NCBI GenBank assembly: GCA_046483315.1
Contig: JAWODJ010000112.1
Coordinates: 4,784-68,783, forward strand
Origin: PXAP01 sp046483315
GTDB taxonomy: Bacteria > Bacteroidota > Bacteroidia > Bacteroidales > PUMT01
Length of the DNA stretch: 64,000 nt
Reading direction: 5' to 3'
The translations under genes and the position numbers were made by a program. Shown here in pieces: positions 8,238 through 16,917 of the stretch. Position 1 is the first letter of the stretch; every line of letters starts with the position of its first letter. The notes under the pieces were generated by a model. That model was not told where the DNA came from, did not search any database, and saw only the letters and a program-made list of their open reading frames with translations.

Positions 8238-10025
8238 TCAGATCAGCTTCAGGTCAAACTGCCATATCAAACCCGCCACGGTCACTATCATGTACAGAAT
8301 GGTAAGCGGGACGCCGATACGCAGAAAATCCCTGAAGGCATAACCGCCCGGGCCATATATCATAAGGTTGGTCTGGTACCCCGACGGTGTCATAAAGCTG
8401 GCTGCACCCCCGAAAGCCACGGTCAAAATAAACGGTTTAGGATCAAACCCCATCTCTGCCGCCATGCTCAGCGCTACAGGAAAAATAATCGCCACTGCAG
8501 CCTTATTGGTAATAAAAGCTCCCAGAACATTTGTTACCAGAAAAATGGTGGCCAGAACGCCCACCATGCCATAGTTGCTTGAAAATTTAAATGCAGCATC
8601 GGCAAATGCCCCCGCCACACCCGATTTGCTCATGGCGGTTCCCAGGGCCAGCGAAAGGCCTATTACCAGCACCAGACTGAAGTCAATGCTACTGGTAAGC
8701 TCCTTGGGTGAAGAGAGCCTTAAAAAATATATCAGCAGCAGCAGCGACAGCAATCCCGTAAAAAGCTTCACCACACCCAGTGCCGCAGCAATGACCACCA
8801 GTAATAATCCGCCGGCAAGCACCAGTTTTTTGTACAGGGGTTGTTTCTTGATCTCTCTCAGGCGGTTGATGATATAGATATCCTGGGTATCATTAGCCCT
8901 TTTCATAAAATCATCACCCGTTATCAGCAGCAGCACATCACCGGTCATCAGCTTTACATCACCTGTCTTGCCCGTTATCCTCTCCCCGTTGCGGTGAACC
9001 GCTATTACCGCTGCATCAAACCTTCCCCTGAAGTTTGCTTCATTTACCGGTTTGGATACCAGCATGGAGTTGGCAGGAATCACCACTTCCACAATCTCTG
9101 TCCGCTCCTTCCTGGCATACATGCCCACCTGGGAAAGCTGCATTCCGTTACTCCCACCCATGATACCGGTTATGGCGGCAGTGTCACCGGCAAAGATCAG
9201 CACATCGTCTTCCATCAACCTGATATAGGGAGGAACAGGACTCAGTATTTCAGAACCCCTGAGAATTTCTATCAGGTATAACCCTTTCATGTCAGACAGC
9301 CCGGCTTCTTTCAGTGTCAGTCCCGCCATCTTTGAACCGGGGGGTATCCTAACCTCGGTAAAATACTCCCTTCCATTTATTGCCATCTCATCAGCCGCAC
9401 TCTTTTTGTCGGGAAGAAGGCGGTGGCTGAAAAGAAGTATATAGCTCACGCCCACAATGATCATCGTCACTCCTACAGGGCTGAAATCAAAAATGTTCAG
9501 CGGCTCAAGCTCTATTATCTGCTGATCCGTTACCATACCTGCCACAAGAAGGTTTGTCGAAGTGCCTATCAGTGTGGCACAACCACCCAGTATGGCAGCG
9601 TAAGAAAGGGGAATAAGAAGTTTTGACGGAGAAAGGTTGTTTTTCGTGCTCCATGAATGGACATAGGGCATCATGATAGCCACTATGGGAATATTATTCA
9701 TAAAGGCTGAGAATCCTGAAACCATAAACAGCATACGGCGTGAAAATTTGCCGTAAGTATTTGCATTTTCAAACCACAGTGAGAAAAGCTGGTCAAGGAT
9801 TCCGCTTTTTCTTATAATATCGCCAATAAGCAGCAGCATCACTATAATCGCTATCTGTTCGTTGGCAAAACCGGCCAGGATCTCCACCGGTGTAACCACC
9901 CTGAAAACTCCCAGTACGGCTATACCGGCCGAAAAGGTGAAGCCCGGCCCCAGCCAGTCATGATACAGCGACAAAATGATAAAAACAATAACCAGGATTA
10001 CCAGCAGGCCCTCATAATTAATCAT
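8238..10025 (-). CDS. SLC13/DASS-type anion permease with two RCK-C (TrkA-C) domains
   Basis: A 595-residue inner-membrane transporter. About ten to twelve membrane helices are split by a soluble middle region (about 210-375) holding two TrkA-C-like domains, the layout of SAC1-type sulfate/anion permeases. The conserved hairpin motifs ANEQIAIIVMLLLIGD near the start, MNNIPIVAIMMPYV, and FITNKAAVAIIFPVALS are in place. With cysQ directly downstream the best guess is sulfate uptake; in Bacteroidota such permeases often adjoin cysQ and cysDNC, although cysDNC is absent here. The ATG at 10025 is preceded by a good Bacteroidota-type promoter. Confidence 0.85.
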   Translation of the reverse strand: MINYEGLLVILVIVFIILSLYHDWLGPGFTFSAGIAVLGVFRVVTPVEILAGFANEQIAIIVMLLLIGDIIRKSGILDQLFSLWFENANTYGKFSRRMLFMVSGFSAFMNNIPIVAIMMPYVHSWSTKNNLSPSKLLIPLSYAAILGGCATLIGTSTNLLVAGMVTDQQIIELEPLNIFDFSPVGVTMIIVGVSYILLFSHRLLPDKKSAADEMAINGREYFTEVRIPPGSKMAGLTLKEAGLSDMKGLYLIEILRGSEILSPVPPYIRLMEDDVLIFAGDTAAITGIMGGSNGMQLSQVGMYARKERTEIVEVVIPANSMLVSKPVNEANFRGRFDAAVIAVHRNGERITGKTGDVKLMTGDVLLLITGDDFMKRANDTQDIYIINRLREIKKQPLYKKLVLAGGLLLVVIAAALGVVKLFTGLLSLLLLIYFLRLSSPKELTSSIDFSLVLVIGLSLALGTAMSKSGVAGAFADAAFKFSSNYGMVGVLATIFLVTNVLGAFITNKAAVAIIFPVALSMAAEMGFDPKPFILTVAFGGAASFMTPSGYQTNLMIYGPGGYAFRDFLRIGVPLTILYMIVTVAGLIWQFDLKLI

Positions 10026-10067
10026 GGCAGCTATTTGTATTACAGATCCGGCATATTATTAAAAAAG

Positions 10068-10097
10068 TAAAGATAAAAATAATTATCCCGGATCAAA
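10068..10097 (-). promoter_or_regulatory. Promoter of the SLC13-cysQ-DUF354 operon
   Basis: On the minus strand TTTG (10097-10094) is followed after 18 bp by TATCTTTA (10075-10068), a 7/8 match to the -7 consensus TAnnTTTG with near-normal spacing to the -33 element. The start codon at 10025 is about 43 bp further down. Confidence 0.5.
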
Positions 10098-10121
10098 GGA
10101 AAGGGGCATCCTCATTCTTTG

Positions 10122-11438
10122 CTATACCTCCGGCAGCTTCCAGGGAGCACGGTACTTCACCTTTGCAAAGGCATTGGCTTCGCTGTCATTTACGAAGCTC
10201 TGGGTATCACCGTCCCAGTAAAGCTTTCTTCCCAGCCTCTGGGAGATATTCCCCAGGTGGGCAAACCTTGCTATATGACCGCCGGTTTCAATATCACAGG
10301 CCGGTTTTTCCCTGGTTTTGATGCAACGGATAAAGTTTTCCATATGCAGATCCAGTCCCCGTCCCGTACTCTTCTGCAGAGGCACCCGTTCCAGTCCTGC
10401 TTTCACCCCGGTACCCGTCGATTCAGGAATAACCTCCCATCCCCGGCGGTCCACCACCAGGGTACCGTAATCTCCTATAAAGGCAACCCCGTGGCCGCGG
10501 CCGTAGTTGGCACCGTATATCCCGATCGTATGATCCCATATGATAGCAAAATCGCCGAAATCATAAGTTGCCACCTGTGTATCGGGAGTCTCCATGTCAT
10601 CATCGGGGTAAGCGTACTTGCCGCCTGTTGACATTACCGCACCGGGCACATAGCTGTCCATCCCGAAAAGCCCGTAATCCAGCAGGTGCACGCCCCAGTC
10701 CGTCATCAGTCCCCCCGCATAATCCCAGTACCATCTGAAATTGTGATGGAACCTGTTCCTGTTAAAAGGCCTTTCGGGAGCAGGTCCGAGCCACATATCG
10801 TAGTCCACCCCGGGGGGTACAGGCTCATCCGGCACCACCGGCACAGCACCTTTCCACCCAACGTAAGACCACACCTTCACCAGCCTGATCCTGCCTATAT
10901 GGCCCTCGTGCAGGTATTTCACCGAATCCATCCAGTGCGGGTCGCTGCGCTGCCACTGTCCCACCTGCACCACTTTATCATACCGTTTCGCTGCACCTAT
11001 CATGACATTGGTCTCCTCTATCGAGTTGGCAAGTGGCTTTTCGCAGTAAACATCCTTTCCCGCCTGGCAGGCATAAACCATCTGCAGGCAGTGCCAGTGG
11101 TCGGGGGTGGCAATTATTACCGCATCGATATCCTTCCTTTCCAGCATCTTCCTGAAGTCACCGTAAAGGGCCGGCTTTTTGCCGGTCAGCTTTTCCGTTT
11201 CCGACGCCCTCTCGTTAAGGATGCTGGCATCGACATCGCAAAGCGCCCCGCACTCTACACCCGGCACTTTCAAGATGGACTGCAGGTTGCTCCATCCCAT
11301 TCCCGCCAGGCCAATCACTCCTACTACCACTTTGTCCGCTGCCGAAACAGCGCCAGCCTTCATGATCACCGGAAAGGCACCCAGACCGATTCCCAGGGCA
11401 GCCGATCTCTTTATAAAATCTCTTCTGTTGGTTTGCAT
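10122..11438 (-). CDS. Tat-exported Gfo/Idh/MocA-family oxidoreductase
   Basis: A 438-residue NAD(P)-dependent sugar oxidoreductase. The N-terminus carries a twin-arginine signal, NRRDFIKRSAALGIGLG, so it is folded with cofactor in the cytoplasm and exported. Next come the Rossmann motif VVGVIGLAGMGWSN and the family's CEKPLANS (lysine of the EKP motif), then the alpha/beta substrate domain with GGLMTDWGVHLLD. I place the start at the ATG at 11438; the TTG at 11450 only adds four residues ahead of the Tat motif. It follows the DUF1080 gene by 20 bp. Characterised pairs of this kind oxidise or reduce the C3 position of glycosides, the DUF1080 partner then cleaving the 3-keto-glycoside. The natural substrate here is not known. 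Confidence 0.88.
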   Translation of the reverse strand: MQTNRRDFIKRSAALGIGLGAFPVIMKAGAVSAADKVVVGVIGLAGMGWSNLQSILKVPGVECGALCDVDASILNERASETEKLTGKKPALYGDFRKMLERKDIDAVIIATPDHWHCLQMVYACQAGKDVYCEKPLANSIEETNVMIGAAKRYDKVVQVGQWQRSDPHWMDSVKYLHEGHIGRIRLVKVWSYVGWKGAVPVVPDEPVPPGVDYDMWLGPAPERPFNRNRFHHNFRWYWDYAGGLMTDWGVHLLDYGLFGMDSYVPGAVMSTGGKYAYPDDDMETPDTQVATYDFGDFAIIWDHTIGIYGANYGRGHGVAFIGDYGTLVVDRRGWEVIPESTGTGVKAGLERVPLQKSTGRGLDLHMENFIRCIKTREKPACDIETGGHIARFAHLGNISQRLGRKLYWDGDTQSFVNDSEANAFAKVKYRAPWKLPEV

Positions 11439-11458
11439 AATATTATCCAAATTTTTTA

Positions 11459-12505
11459 TCAGTTAATAACCGGGGTAAGCACCATGTTCCTGTAAGATAC
11501 CGGTCCGTGATCGCCCTGCAGGAATATGGGTCCGGGAGCGAATACATCGGACTGCAGGGCACCGCCTGTAGGGCCGTACACCGGCTCGTTATCAATTATT
11601 GTCTCACCGTTCAGTATCACTGTCAGATGCCTGTCCGCCAGTGTGATATCCATTGTCTGCCATACCCCCGCCGGCCTCTCGGCGGCAACACCGGGGGTGA
11701 TGCGGCTGTACAGGGCACCCATGTTATGGCTGTCGGGCTCCCTGCCATAGGAATCCAGAATCTGTATCTCGTACATACCCCTTAAGTAGACACCCGAGTT
11801 GCTGCCCTCCGGTACATTAACTTCCAGGGTAAGGTTGAAATCCTCGAACTCCTCCACCGTACGAAGGTTCCCGTAGCTGATGCGCGGTTCGCCGGGAACC
11901 TGCCGGGCATCATTCATCAGCACACCGTCCACAGCCTTCCACCCGTTCACCCGGTTCTCATCTATGAGTTCCCATCCCGTCAGGTCAGTCCCGCTGAACA
12001 GTTCAACCGGTTCGCCAAACTGCAGGTCTGCCATCTCCGGGGCATCAGGCACATCAGGCAGCTTAACACCCTCGAACCATGTCGAGTCAACACCCAGTCC
12101 CTCAGACCCCGGCTCAAGAAAATATCCCGAGATATTTGCACCATCGGTTTCGGCCTCCATCCAGTTAGTCACCGTATGAACGCGCGGGGAATCCCCTTCA
12201 GCAGGCTCACCCCGGCGCAGTGAACTTGTACGGGTTACATAAAGCACACCATCTCCGGCAAGAAAAACATGGGCTACAGGAGTTACACTGCCCCATTTCC
12301 ACAGCAGTTCAGCGTCCAGGTAACCCTCTTCGCGGGTTACACCCAGCCATCCCACCCATCCGCCGTCAATATCGAAGCTCCAGTGCCCGGCAAAATCTTC
12401 AATGCCTGAAACCGGAGTATCAGTTACCTCTTCACTCTCCTGCCCGTTACAGGAAATCAGGTGCACAAAAAGAACAATTAAAAACATCCTTAAAAACAAT
12501 TTCAT
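11459..12505 (-). CDS. DUF1080-family lipoprotein (3-keto-glycoside hydrolase-like)
   Basis: A 348-residue lipoprotein: the signal peptide ends in HLISC with the lipobox cysteine at residue 19. Residues from about 35 to 150 form a beta-rich N-terminal region (GHWSFDIDGGWVGWLGV), and the C-terminal 190 residues are a DUF1080 laminin-G-like fold: ELFSGTDLTGWELIDEN, then SGVYLRGMYEIQILDSYG and the closing GPIFLQGDHGPVSYRN. DUF1080 proteins are known as 3-keto-disaccharide hydrolases. It is the first gene of a two-gene operon with the Tat-exported oxidoreductase, matching the known oxidise-then-cleave pathway. The extra N-terminal region is not one I recognise and may bind substrate. Confidence 0.85.
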   Translation of the reverse strand: MKLFLRMFLIVLFVHLISCNGQESEEVTDTPVSGIEDFAGHWSFDIDGGWVGWLGVTREEGYLDAELLWKWGSVTPVAHVFLAGDGVLYVTRTSSLRRGEPAEGDSPRVHTVTNWMEAETDGANISGYFLEPGSEGLGVDSTWFEGVKLPDVPDAPEMADLQFGEPVELFSGTDLTGWELIDENRVNGWKAVDGVLMNDARQVPGEPRISYGNLRTVEEFEDFNLTLEVNVPEGSNSGVYLRGMYEIQILDSYGREPDSHNMGALYSRITPGVAAERPAGVWQTMDITLADRHLTVILNGETIIDNEPVYGPTGGALQSDVFAPGPIFLQGDHGPVSYRNMVLTPVIN

Positions 12506-12691
12506 AGCAGTAAGGTTTTAGTTAATCAATATGATCATCTAAGATACATAAAAATGTTCAATCAGTCCCTCGCCACATAATCGATCTGCACCCGTACAAC
12601 AAAAATTATTTTTATTATCTTGCTTTCTTAAAATATCCGGGAATATTCCACCCCGAAAGATACAAAAAACGAAACCACTTATACCCTGCTT

Positions 12692-15600
12692 ATGATACGA
12701 TCACTGACTGCTTTTTTGATCCTTCAGCTCTTCATTGTTAACCCGGCCGGGGCACAGACAGAAAAGATCCCCCTCACCCATGACGATTATGACAGCTGGA
12801 AAAATATATCCGGCCAGCAGATCTCGCCTGACGGCAGATGGGTAAGCTATGAAGTCAATCCGCAAAAAGGCGACGGCATGCTGATACTTAAAGACCTGCA
12901 TACAGGCAAAGCCGATTCGGTGGCCAGGGGCGGCCGGGCAGTCTTTTCGCCCCGCTCCGGTTACCTGGCATTTCTTGTCTCCCCTCCTGAAAGCCTTGTC
13001 AGGCAGGCAAAAGTTGACAAAAAGAAAGATGACGAAATGCCAAAGGACACCCTGGTAATACGTCTGCTTGACGGCAGTGCCATGACGCATACAGACAGGG
13101 TAAAATCATTCAAAGTGGCAGAAGAAGAGTCCGGCTGGATGGTCTGGCTCCATGAGAAAGAACTTCCCGGCGGCAGAGAAGAAGCTGACAGCACAGATAA
13201 CGGCAGTGACACCCTGACGATCACTTCCGACGGGACAACCCTTGTTATCTTTAACCCCTTATCGGGAGAAAAGCATGAATTTCCCAATGTGACCGGGTAC
13301 AGCCTCTCCAAAAACGGTGCCCTGGCGGCATTTATCCAGAATGAAAAGGCTGAAATCCCTGACCGCGAAAAAGACGATGCAGAAGAAACCAGGGAAGAAA
13401 CCGGTGAGGAAGGACCCTCTGAAGAGGAACTGTCAAAAACAGAAGAAGAGAAAACCACCGTATGGGTGTTCCGCACCGGCACACAGACCGCCACCAGGAT
13501 CCTTGAGGCACAGGGCACGGCAAAAACCATAACGACAGATGATGAAGGACGCCGGGCAGCCTTTATTTTCACGTCAGGCGATGACCATGACCCGGCCGGT
13601 GACAATGACCCGGGCAGCGAACCTTCAGACCTCCCTGTCAATAATTCCGGCGAAAGCTCAAACGGCACCCCCGGCGACAAAGAACCGTCAATTTATAACC
13701 TTTGGCACTGGCAGGATGGTTCAGCAGCCGCAACACCTGCAGTAACCACAGAAGCTGCAGGCATGCCGGAAGGATGGAGCGTAAGCGAACATACATCGTT
13801 AAGCTTTACCGAAAATGGCAACAGGCTCTATTTCGGAACAGCAGAAAAACCCCTGCGCGAGCCTGACGATACACTGCTTGCCGAAGAAAAGCACAGGGTC
13901 GACATCTGGCATTACAAAGATCCTCTCATCCAGCCTCAGCAGCTTGCTCAGCGGCAGAGAGAACTGAGAAGAACCTACACTGCCGTTTACCATACAGAGG
14001 AAAAGAAGATGGTGCAGCTTGCCCGTACGGATATGCCGCAGGTAACAACAAGCCGGGAAGGAGACAGAAATATTGAAGTTGGTATATCAACACTGCCGTA
14101 TCAGATCCGGAGCTCTTTTGAGTCAGGTTCCTGCAGCGACATCTGGCTGGTTGATGTAATGACAGGAGAGCGGAGACTGGTGCTTGAAAAGTACCGTGGT
14201 TCGTCACCGGGTTCATCGTGGTCGGCAGAAGGATTGTCGCCCGGCGGCAGATACCTGCTGTACTACAGCCAGTCCGACAGCAACTGGTATGCCATGCCTG
14301 CCGAAGGAGGCACCGGCCGCAACCTCACAGCCTCTATTCCGAATCCTATGTACAATGAGCTGCATGACCAGCCGGCTGACCCCAGGCAGTATGGTGCAGC
14401 CGGGTGGATTGAAGGTGACCGTTATGTGCTTATTTACGATCATTATGACATATGGAAAGTCGATCCCGAGGGGAAGGAAGATCCCGTGAATCTCACCAGC
14501 GGCTACGGAAGGGCGAACAATCTCCGGTTCCGTTACGTCAGCCTTGACCCTGACAGGGATGAGATAGGAAGAAGGGAAGAGATCATGCTGTCGGCCTTTA
14601 ATGAAAAGAACAAGCAGAGCGGCTTTTATACTGTCCGTGTTCACCGTCCGTCAGACCCGGCAAAGATCATTATGGATGATGTACGGTTTTATACACCCCG
14701 GAAGGCCAAAGAAGCCGGTGTGCTGATCTGGCAGAAAAGCACCTTCTCCGAATTCCCTGATCTCTGGGTCAGCGACGAAAACTTCAGCAATGCCCGCAGG
14801 ATCTCCGATGCCAATCCGCAGCAGAGCCGCTACCGCTGGGGCACCGCCAGCCTGGTTGAATGGGTGTCATTCAACCACGATTCCCTCCAGGGCATCCTCT
14901 ACAAGCCGGAGAACATGGATCCCGGGAAAAAATACCCCATGATAGTTTATTTTTATGAACGTTCATCAGACAACCTCCACAGGCACAGCGTACCCGCTCC
15001 GAGCCGATCAACCATCAATATGTCCTATTGTGTCAGCAATGGCTACCTGGTGTTCGTACCCGACATACCCTATATTATCGGTTATCCCGGACAAAGTGCT
15101 TACAATGCCGTAGTAAGCGGCACACAGGCCATGCTGGAGCGTTACGATTTCATCGACCGTGGTAAAACAGGAGTGCAGGGGCAGAGCTGGGGCGGATACC
15201 AGATCGCCTGGCTGATAACGCGGACCGACCTTTTCAGGGCAGCCATGGCCGGTGCCCCGGTATCCAATATGTTCAGCGCCTACGGAGGTATACGCTGGGG
15301 GTCAGGGGTCAGCAGGATCTTCCAGTATGAAGAGACACAGAGCCGTATCGGCGGTACCATCTGGGAAAAGCCACTCCGTTACCTGGAGAACTCCCCCCTC
15401 TTTTTTGCCGACCGGATCAACACCCCCCTTCTGATGATGCACAACGATGACGACGGAGCCGTGCCCTGGTATCAGGGCATTGAATTCTTCATGGCCCTGC
15501 GACGCCTCGGCAAGCCGGTGTGGATGCTCAACTACAACGACGAAGCCCACAACCTCACCAGGAGGCCCAACATGATGGACCTGTCAGTCCGGATGTACCA

Positions 15601-15706
15601 GTTCTTTGACCATTATCTTAAAGGAGAGCCTGCCCCCGTATGGTTAAAAGAGGGGGTCCCGGCCACGGAGAAAGGCAAAACCGACGGTTACGAGCTGGTG
15701 GAGTGA
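12692..15706 (+). CDS. Secreted S9-family serine peptidase (prolyl oligopeptidase type)
   Basis: A 1004-residue exported peptidase with a signal peptide cleaved after NPAGAQ. The N-terminal two thirds are a beta-propeller-like region that admits peptides; the C-terminal alpha/beta-hydrolase carries the triad: S832 in GQSWGGY, an aspartate in the HNDDDGAVPW stretch (919-921) and H953 in NDEAHNLTRR. It is longer than typical DPP IV-like enzymes (about 700) because of acidic, low-complexity insertions near residues 215-255 (runs of E with T, K) and 290-330 (D, G, N, S, P rich), which look like surface loops in the propeller. It starts divergently from the DUF1080 operon. Probably periplasmic or outer-membrane peptide degradation. 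Confidence 0.9.
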   Translation: MIRSLTAFLILQLFIVNPAGAQTEKIPLTHDDYDSWKNISGQQISPDGRWVSYEVNPQKGDGMLILKDLHTGKADSVARGGRAVFSPRSGYLAFLVSPPESLVRQAKVDKKKDDEMPKDTLVIRLLDGSAMTHTDRVKSFKVAEEESGWMVWLHEKELPGGREEADSTDNGSDTLTITSDGTTLVIFNPLSGEKHEFPNVTGYSLSKNGALAAFIQNEKAEIPDREKDDAEETREETGEEGPSEEELSKTEEEKTTVWVFRTGTQTATRILEAQGTAKTITTDDEGRRAAFIFTSGDDHDPAGDNDPGSEPSDLPVNNSGESSNGTPGDKEPSIYNLWHWQDGSAAATPAVTTEAAGMPEGWSVSEHTSLSFTENGNRLYFGTAEKPLREPDDTLLAEEKHRVDIWHYKDPLIQPQQLAQRQRELRRTYTAVYHTEEKKMVQLARTDMPQVTTSREGDRNIEVGISTLPYQIRSSFESGSCSDIWLVDVMTGERRLVLEKYRGSSPGSSWSAEGLSPGGRYLLYYSQSDSNWYAMPAEGGTGRNLTASIPNPMYNELHDQPADPRQYGAAGWIEGDRYVLIYDHYDIWKVDPEGKEDPVNLTSGYGRANNLRFRYVSLDPDRDEIGRREEIMLSAFNEKNKQSGFYTVRVHRPSDPAKIIMDDVRFYTPRKAKEAGVLIWQKSTFSEFPDLWVSDENFSNARRISDANPQQSRYRWGTASLVEWVSFNHDSLQGILYKPENMDPGKKYPMIVYFYERSSDNLHRHSVPAPSRSTINMSYCVSNGYLVFVPDIPYIIGYPGQSAYNAVVSGTQAMLERYDFIDRGKTGVQGQSWGGYQIAWLITRTDLFRAAMAGAPVSNMFSAYGGIRWGSGVSRIFQYEETQSRIGGTIWEKPLRYLENSPLFFADRINTPLLMMHNDDDGAVPWYQGIEFFMALRRLGKPVWMLNYNDEAHNLTRRPNMMDLSVRMYQFFDHYLKGEPAPVWLKEGVPATEKGKTDGYELVE

Positions 15707-15734
15707 TCCCTGAAAAAAAGACAAAACAGGATCA
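15704..15734. terminator. Possible bidirectional hairpin between convergent genes
   Basis: TGATCCCTG (15704-15712) can pair with CAGGATCA (15727-15734) with one bulged C, and an A-rich loop lies between. The stem includes the stop codons of both the S9 peptidase and fcl. There is no T-run after the stem in either direction, so this is a weak call. Confidence 0.3.
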
Positions 15735-16826
15735 ATGACCGGCATACCGGCTGTACACGGATCTGATACCGTCAGGCAGGTCAATACCATACTTCCAGTC
15801 AAGCTTGTTCAATAATCCAACATCAAGCTGCTTCCTGGCAGTACCATCAGGTTTTGAACTGTCCCACTGCAACTCACCGCCAAAACCGGTAATCTCTTTC
15901 ACCATCAGGGCCAGTTCACGGATTGTAATATCCTTTCCCGTTCCAATGTTTATATGTGTTTGCGACAGGTCATTGTATAATTTCCCGGCATCAACTTTTT
16001 CCATTATAAATACGGAGGCATCAGCCATATCATCAACATGCAGGAATTCACGATAAACATTGCCCGTTCCCCAGAGCCTGACAGTCACCTGAGCGCGTTC
16101 CCCGGGTTTCTGACCAGTGCGGCGGGATATCCCGTATTTCGACAAAACATCAAGAATCTCTCTTTCCTCACTTTTCCCGTCAGTGCCCTCAACAGGATTA
16201 CCTGCCAGATCTGCCCTTATGGCTTCCATATCGTTCTCCAGGAGCAACTTACCCAGGTGCATCTTACGTATAAGAGCAGGAAGGACATGCGACTTTTCCA
16301 GGTCATAATTGTCATTCGGACCGTATAGGTTTGTGGGCATTATTGAGATAAAATCACTGCCATACTGCCTGTAATAATTCTCACACATCTTTATGCCTGC
16401 AATTTTGGCTATGGCATAAGGTTCATTGGTAGGTTCCAGGGGGCCGGTAAGAAGGTATTCCTCTTTCATCGGCTGGGGAGATTCCCTGGGGTAGATGCAC
16501 GAGCTGCCGAGAAACAATAATTTTTTCACACCGTATTTCCATGCCGGGTGAATAATATTGTTCTGTATCATAAGATTCTGATAAATAAATTCAGCCCTGT
16601 ATGTATTGTTTGAAACTATGCCTCCCACCTTTGCCGCCCCAAGAAAAACATATTCCGGTCTTTCACTCTTAAAGAAATTCTCCGCATCTTCCTGTCTCGT
16701 AAGGTCAAGCTCCTGATGCGTGCGCAGTACAAAATTGTCATACCCCTTTGATTTAAGGTTGCGAAGGATGGCCGATCCCACCATTCCCCGGTGACCTGCA
16801 ATATATATTCTGCTCTTCTTTTCCAT
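15732..16826 (-). CDS. fcl: GDP-L-fucose synthase
   Basis: Cytoplasmic short-chain dehydrogenase that epimerises and reduces GDP-4-keto-6-deoxymannose to GDP-L-fucose using NADPH. The Rossmann motif is GHRGMVG (residues 11-17); the catalytic serine lies in FLGSSCIYP and the Tyr/Lys pair in EPYAIAKIAG, all standard for Fcl/WcaG. At 364 residues it is about 40 longer than E. coli Fcl, with an insertion around 200-245 (DLAGNPVEGTDGKSEEREI) typical of the longer Bacteroidota form. It lies 82 bp downstream of gmd in the same direction, so the two genes complete the GDP-mannose to GDP-fucose path. Confidence 0.95.
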   Translation of the reverse strand: MEKKSRIYIAGHRGMVGSAILRNLKSKGYDNFVLRTHQELDLTRQEDAENFFKSERPEYVFLGAAKVGGIVSNNTYRAEFIYQNLMIQNNIIHPAWKYGVKKLLFLGSSCIYPRESPQPMKEEYLLTGPLEPTNEPYAIAKIAGIKMCENYYRQYGSDFISIMPTNLYGPNDNYDLEKSHVLPALIRKMHLGKLLLENDMEAIRADLAGNPVEGTDGKSEEREILDVLSKYGISRRTGQKPGERAQVTVRLWGTGNVYREFLHVDDMADASVFIMEKVDAGKLYNDLSQTHINIGTGKDITIRELALMVKEITGFGGELQWDSSKPDGTARKQLDVGLLNKLDWKYGIDLPDGIRSVYSRYAGH

Positions 16827-16897
16827 GAAATAATCTTTACATTAGTTAAAAATATCCGGTTTCAGGAGTGATGATTGCAAATAAATCAGCGTTTGGG

Positions 16898-16917
16898 AAA
16901 AACCCTGGTTAACAGGG
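16898..16917 (-). terminator. Short hairpin plus T-run at the end of gmd
   Basis: On the minus strand CCCTG, a 5-nt loop, CAGGG, then TTTTT. The stem overlaps the gmd stop codon and lies between gmd and fcl, so it could attenuate transcription into fcl. The 5-bp stem is short. Confidence 0.35.

Noticed and set aside
12961..13680. 239-codon open frame antisense to the S9 peptidase
   Set aside because: Serine-rich translation caused by the acidic, low-complexity repeats on the other strand.
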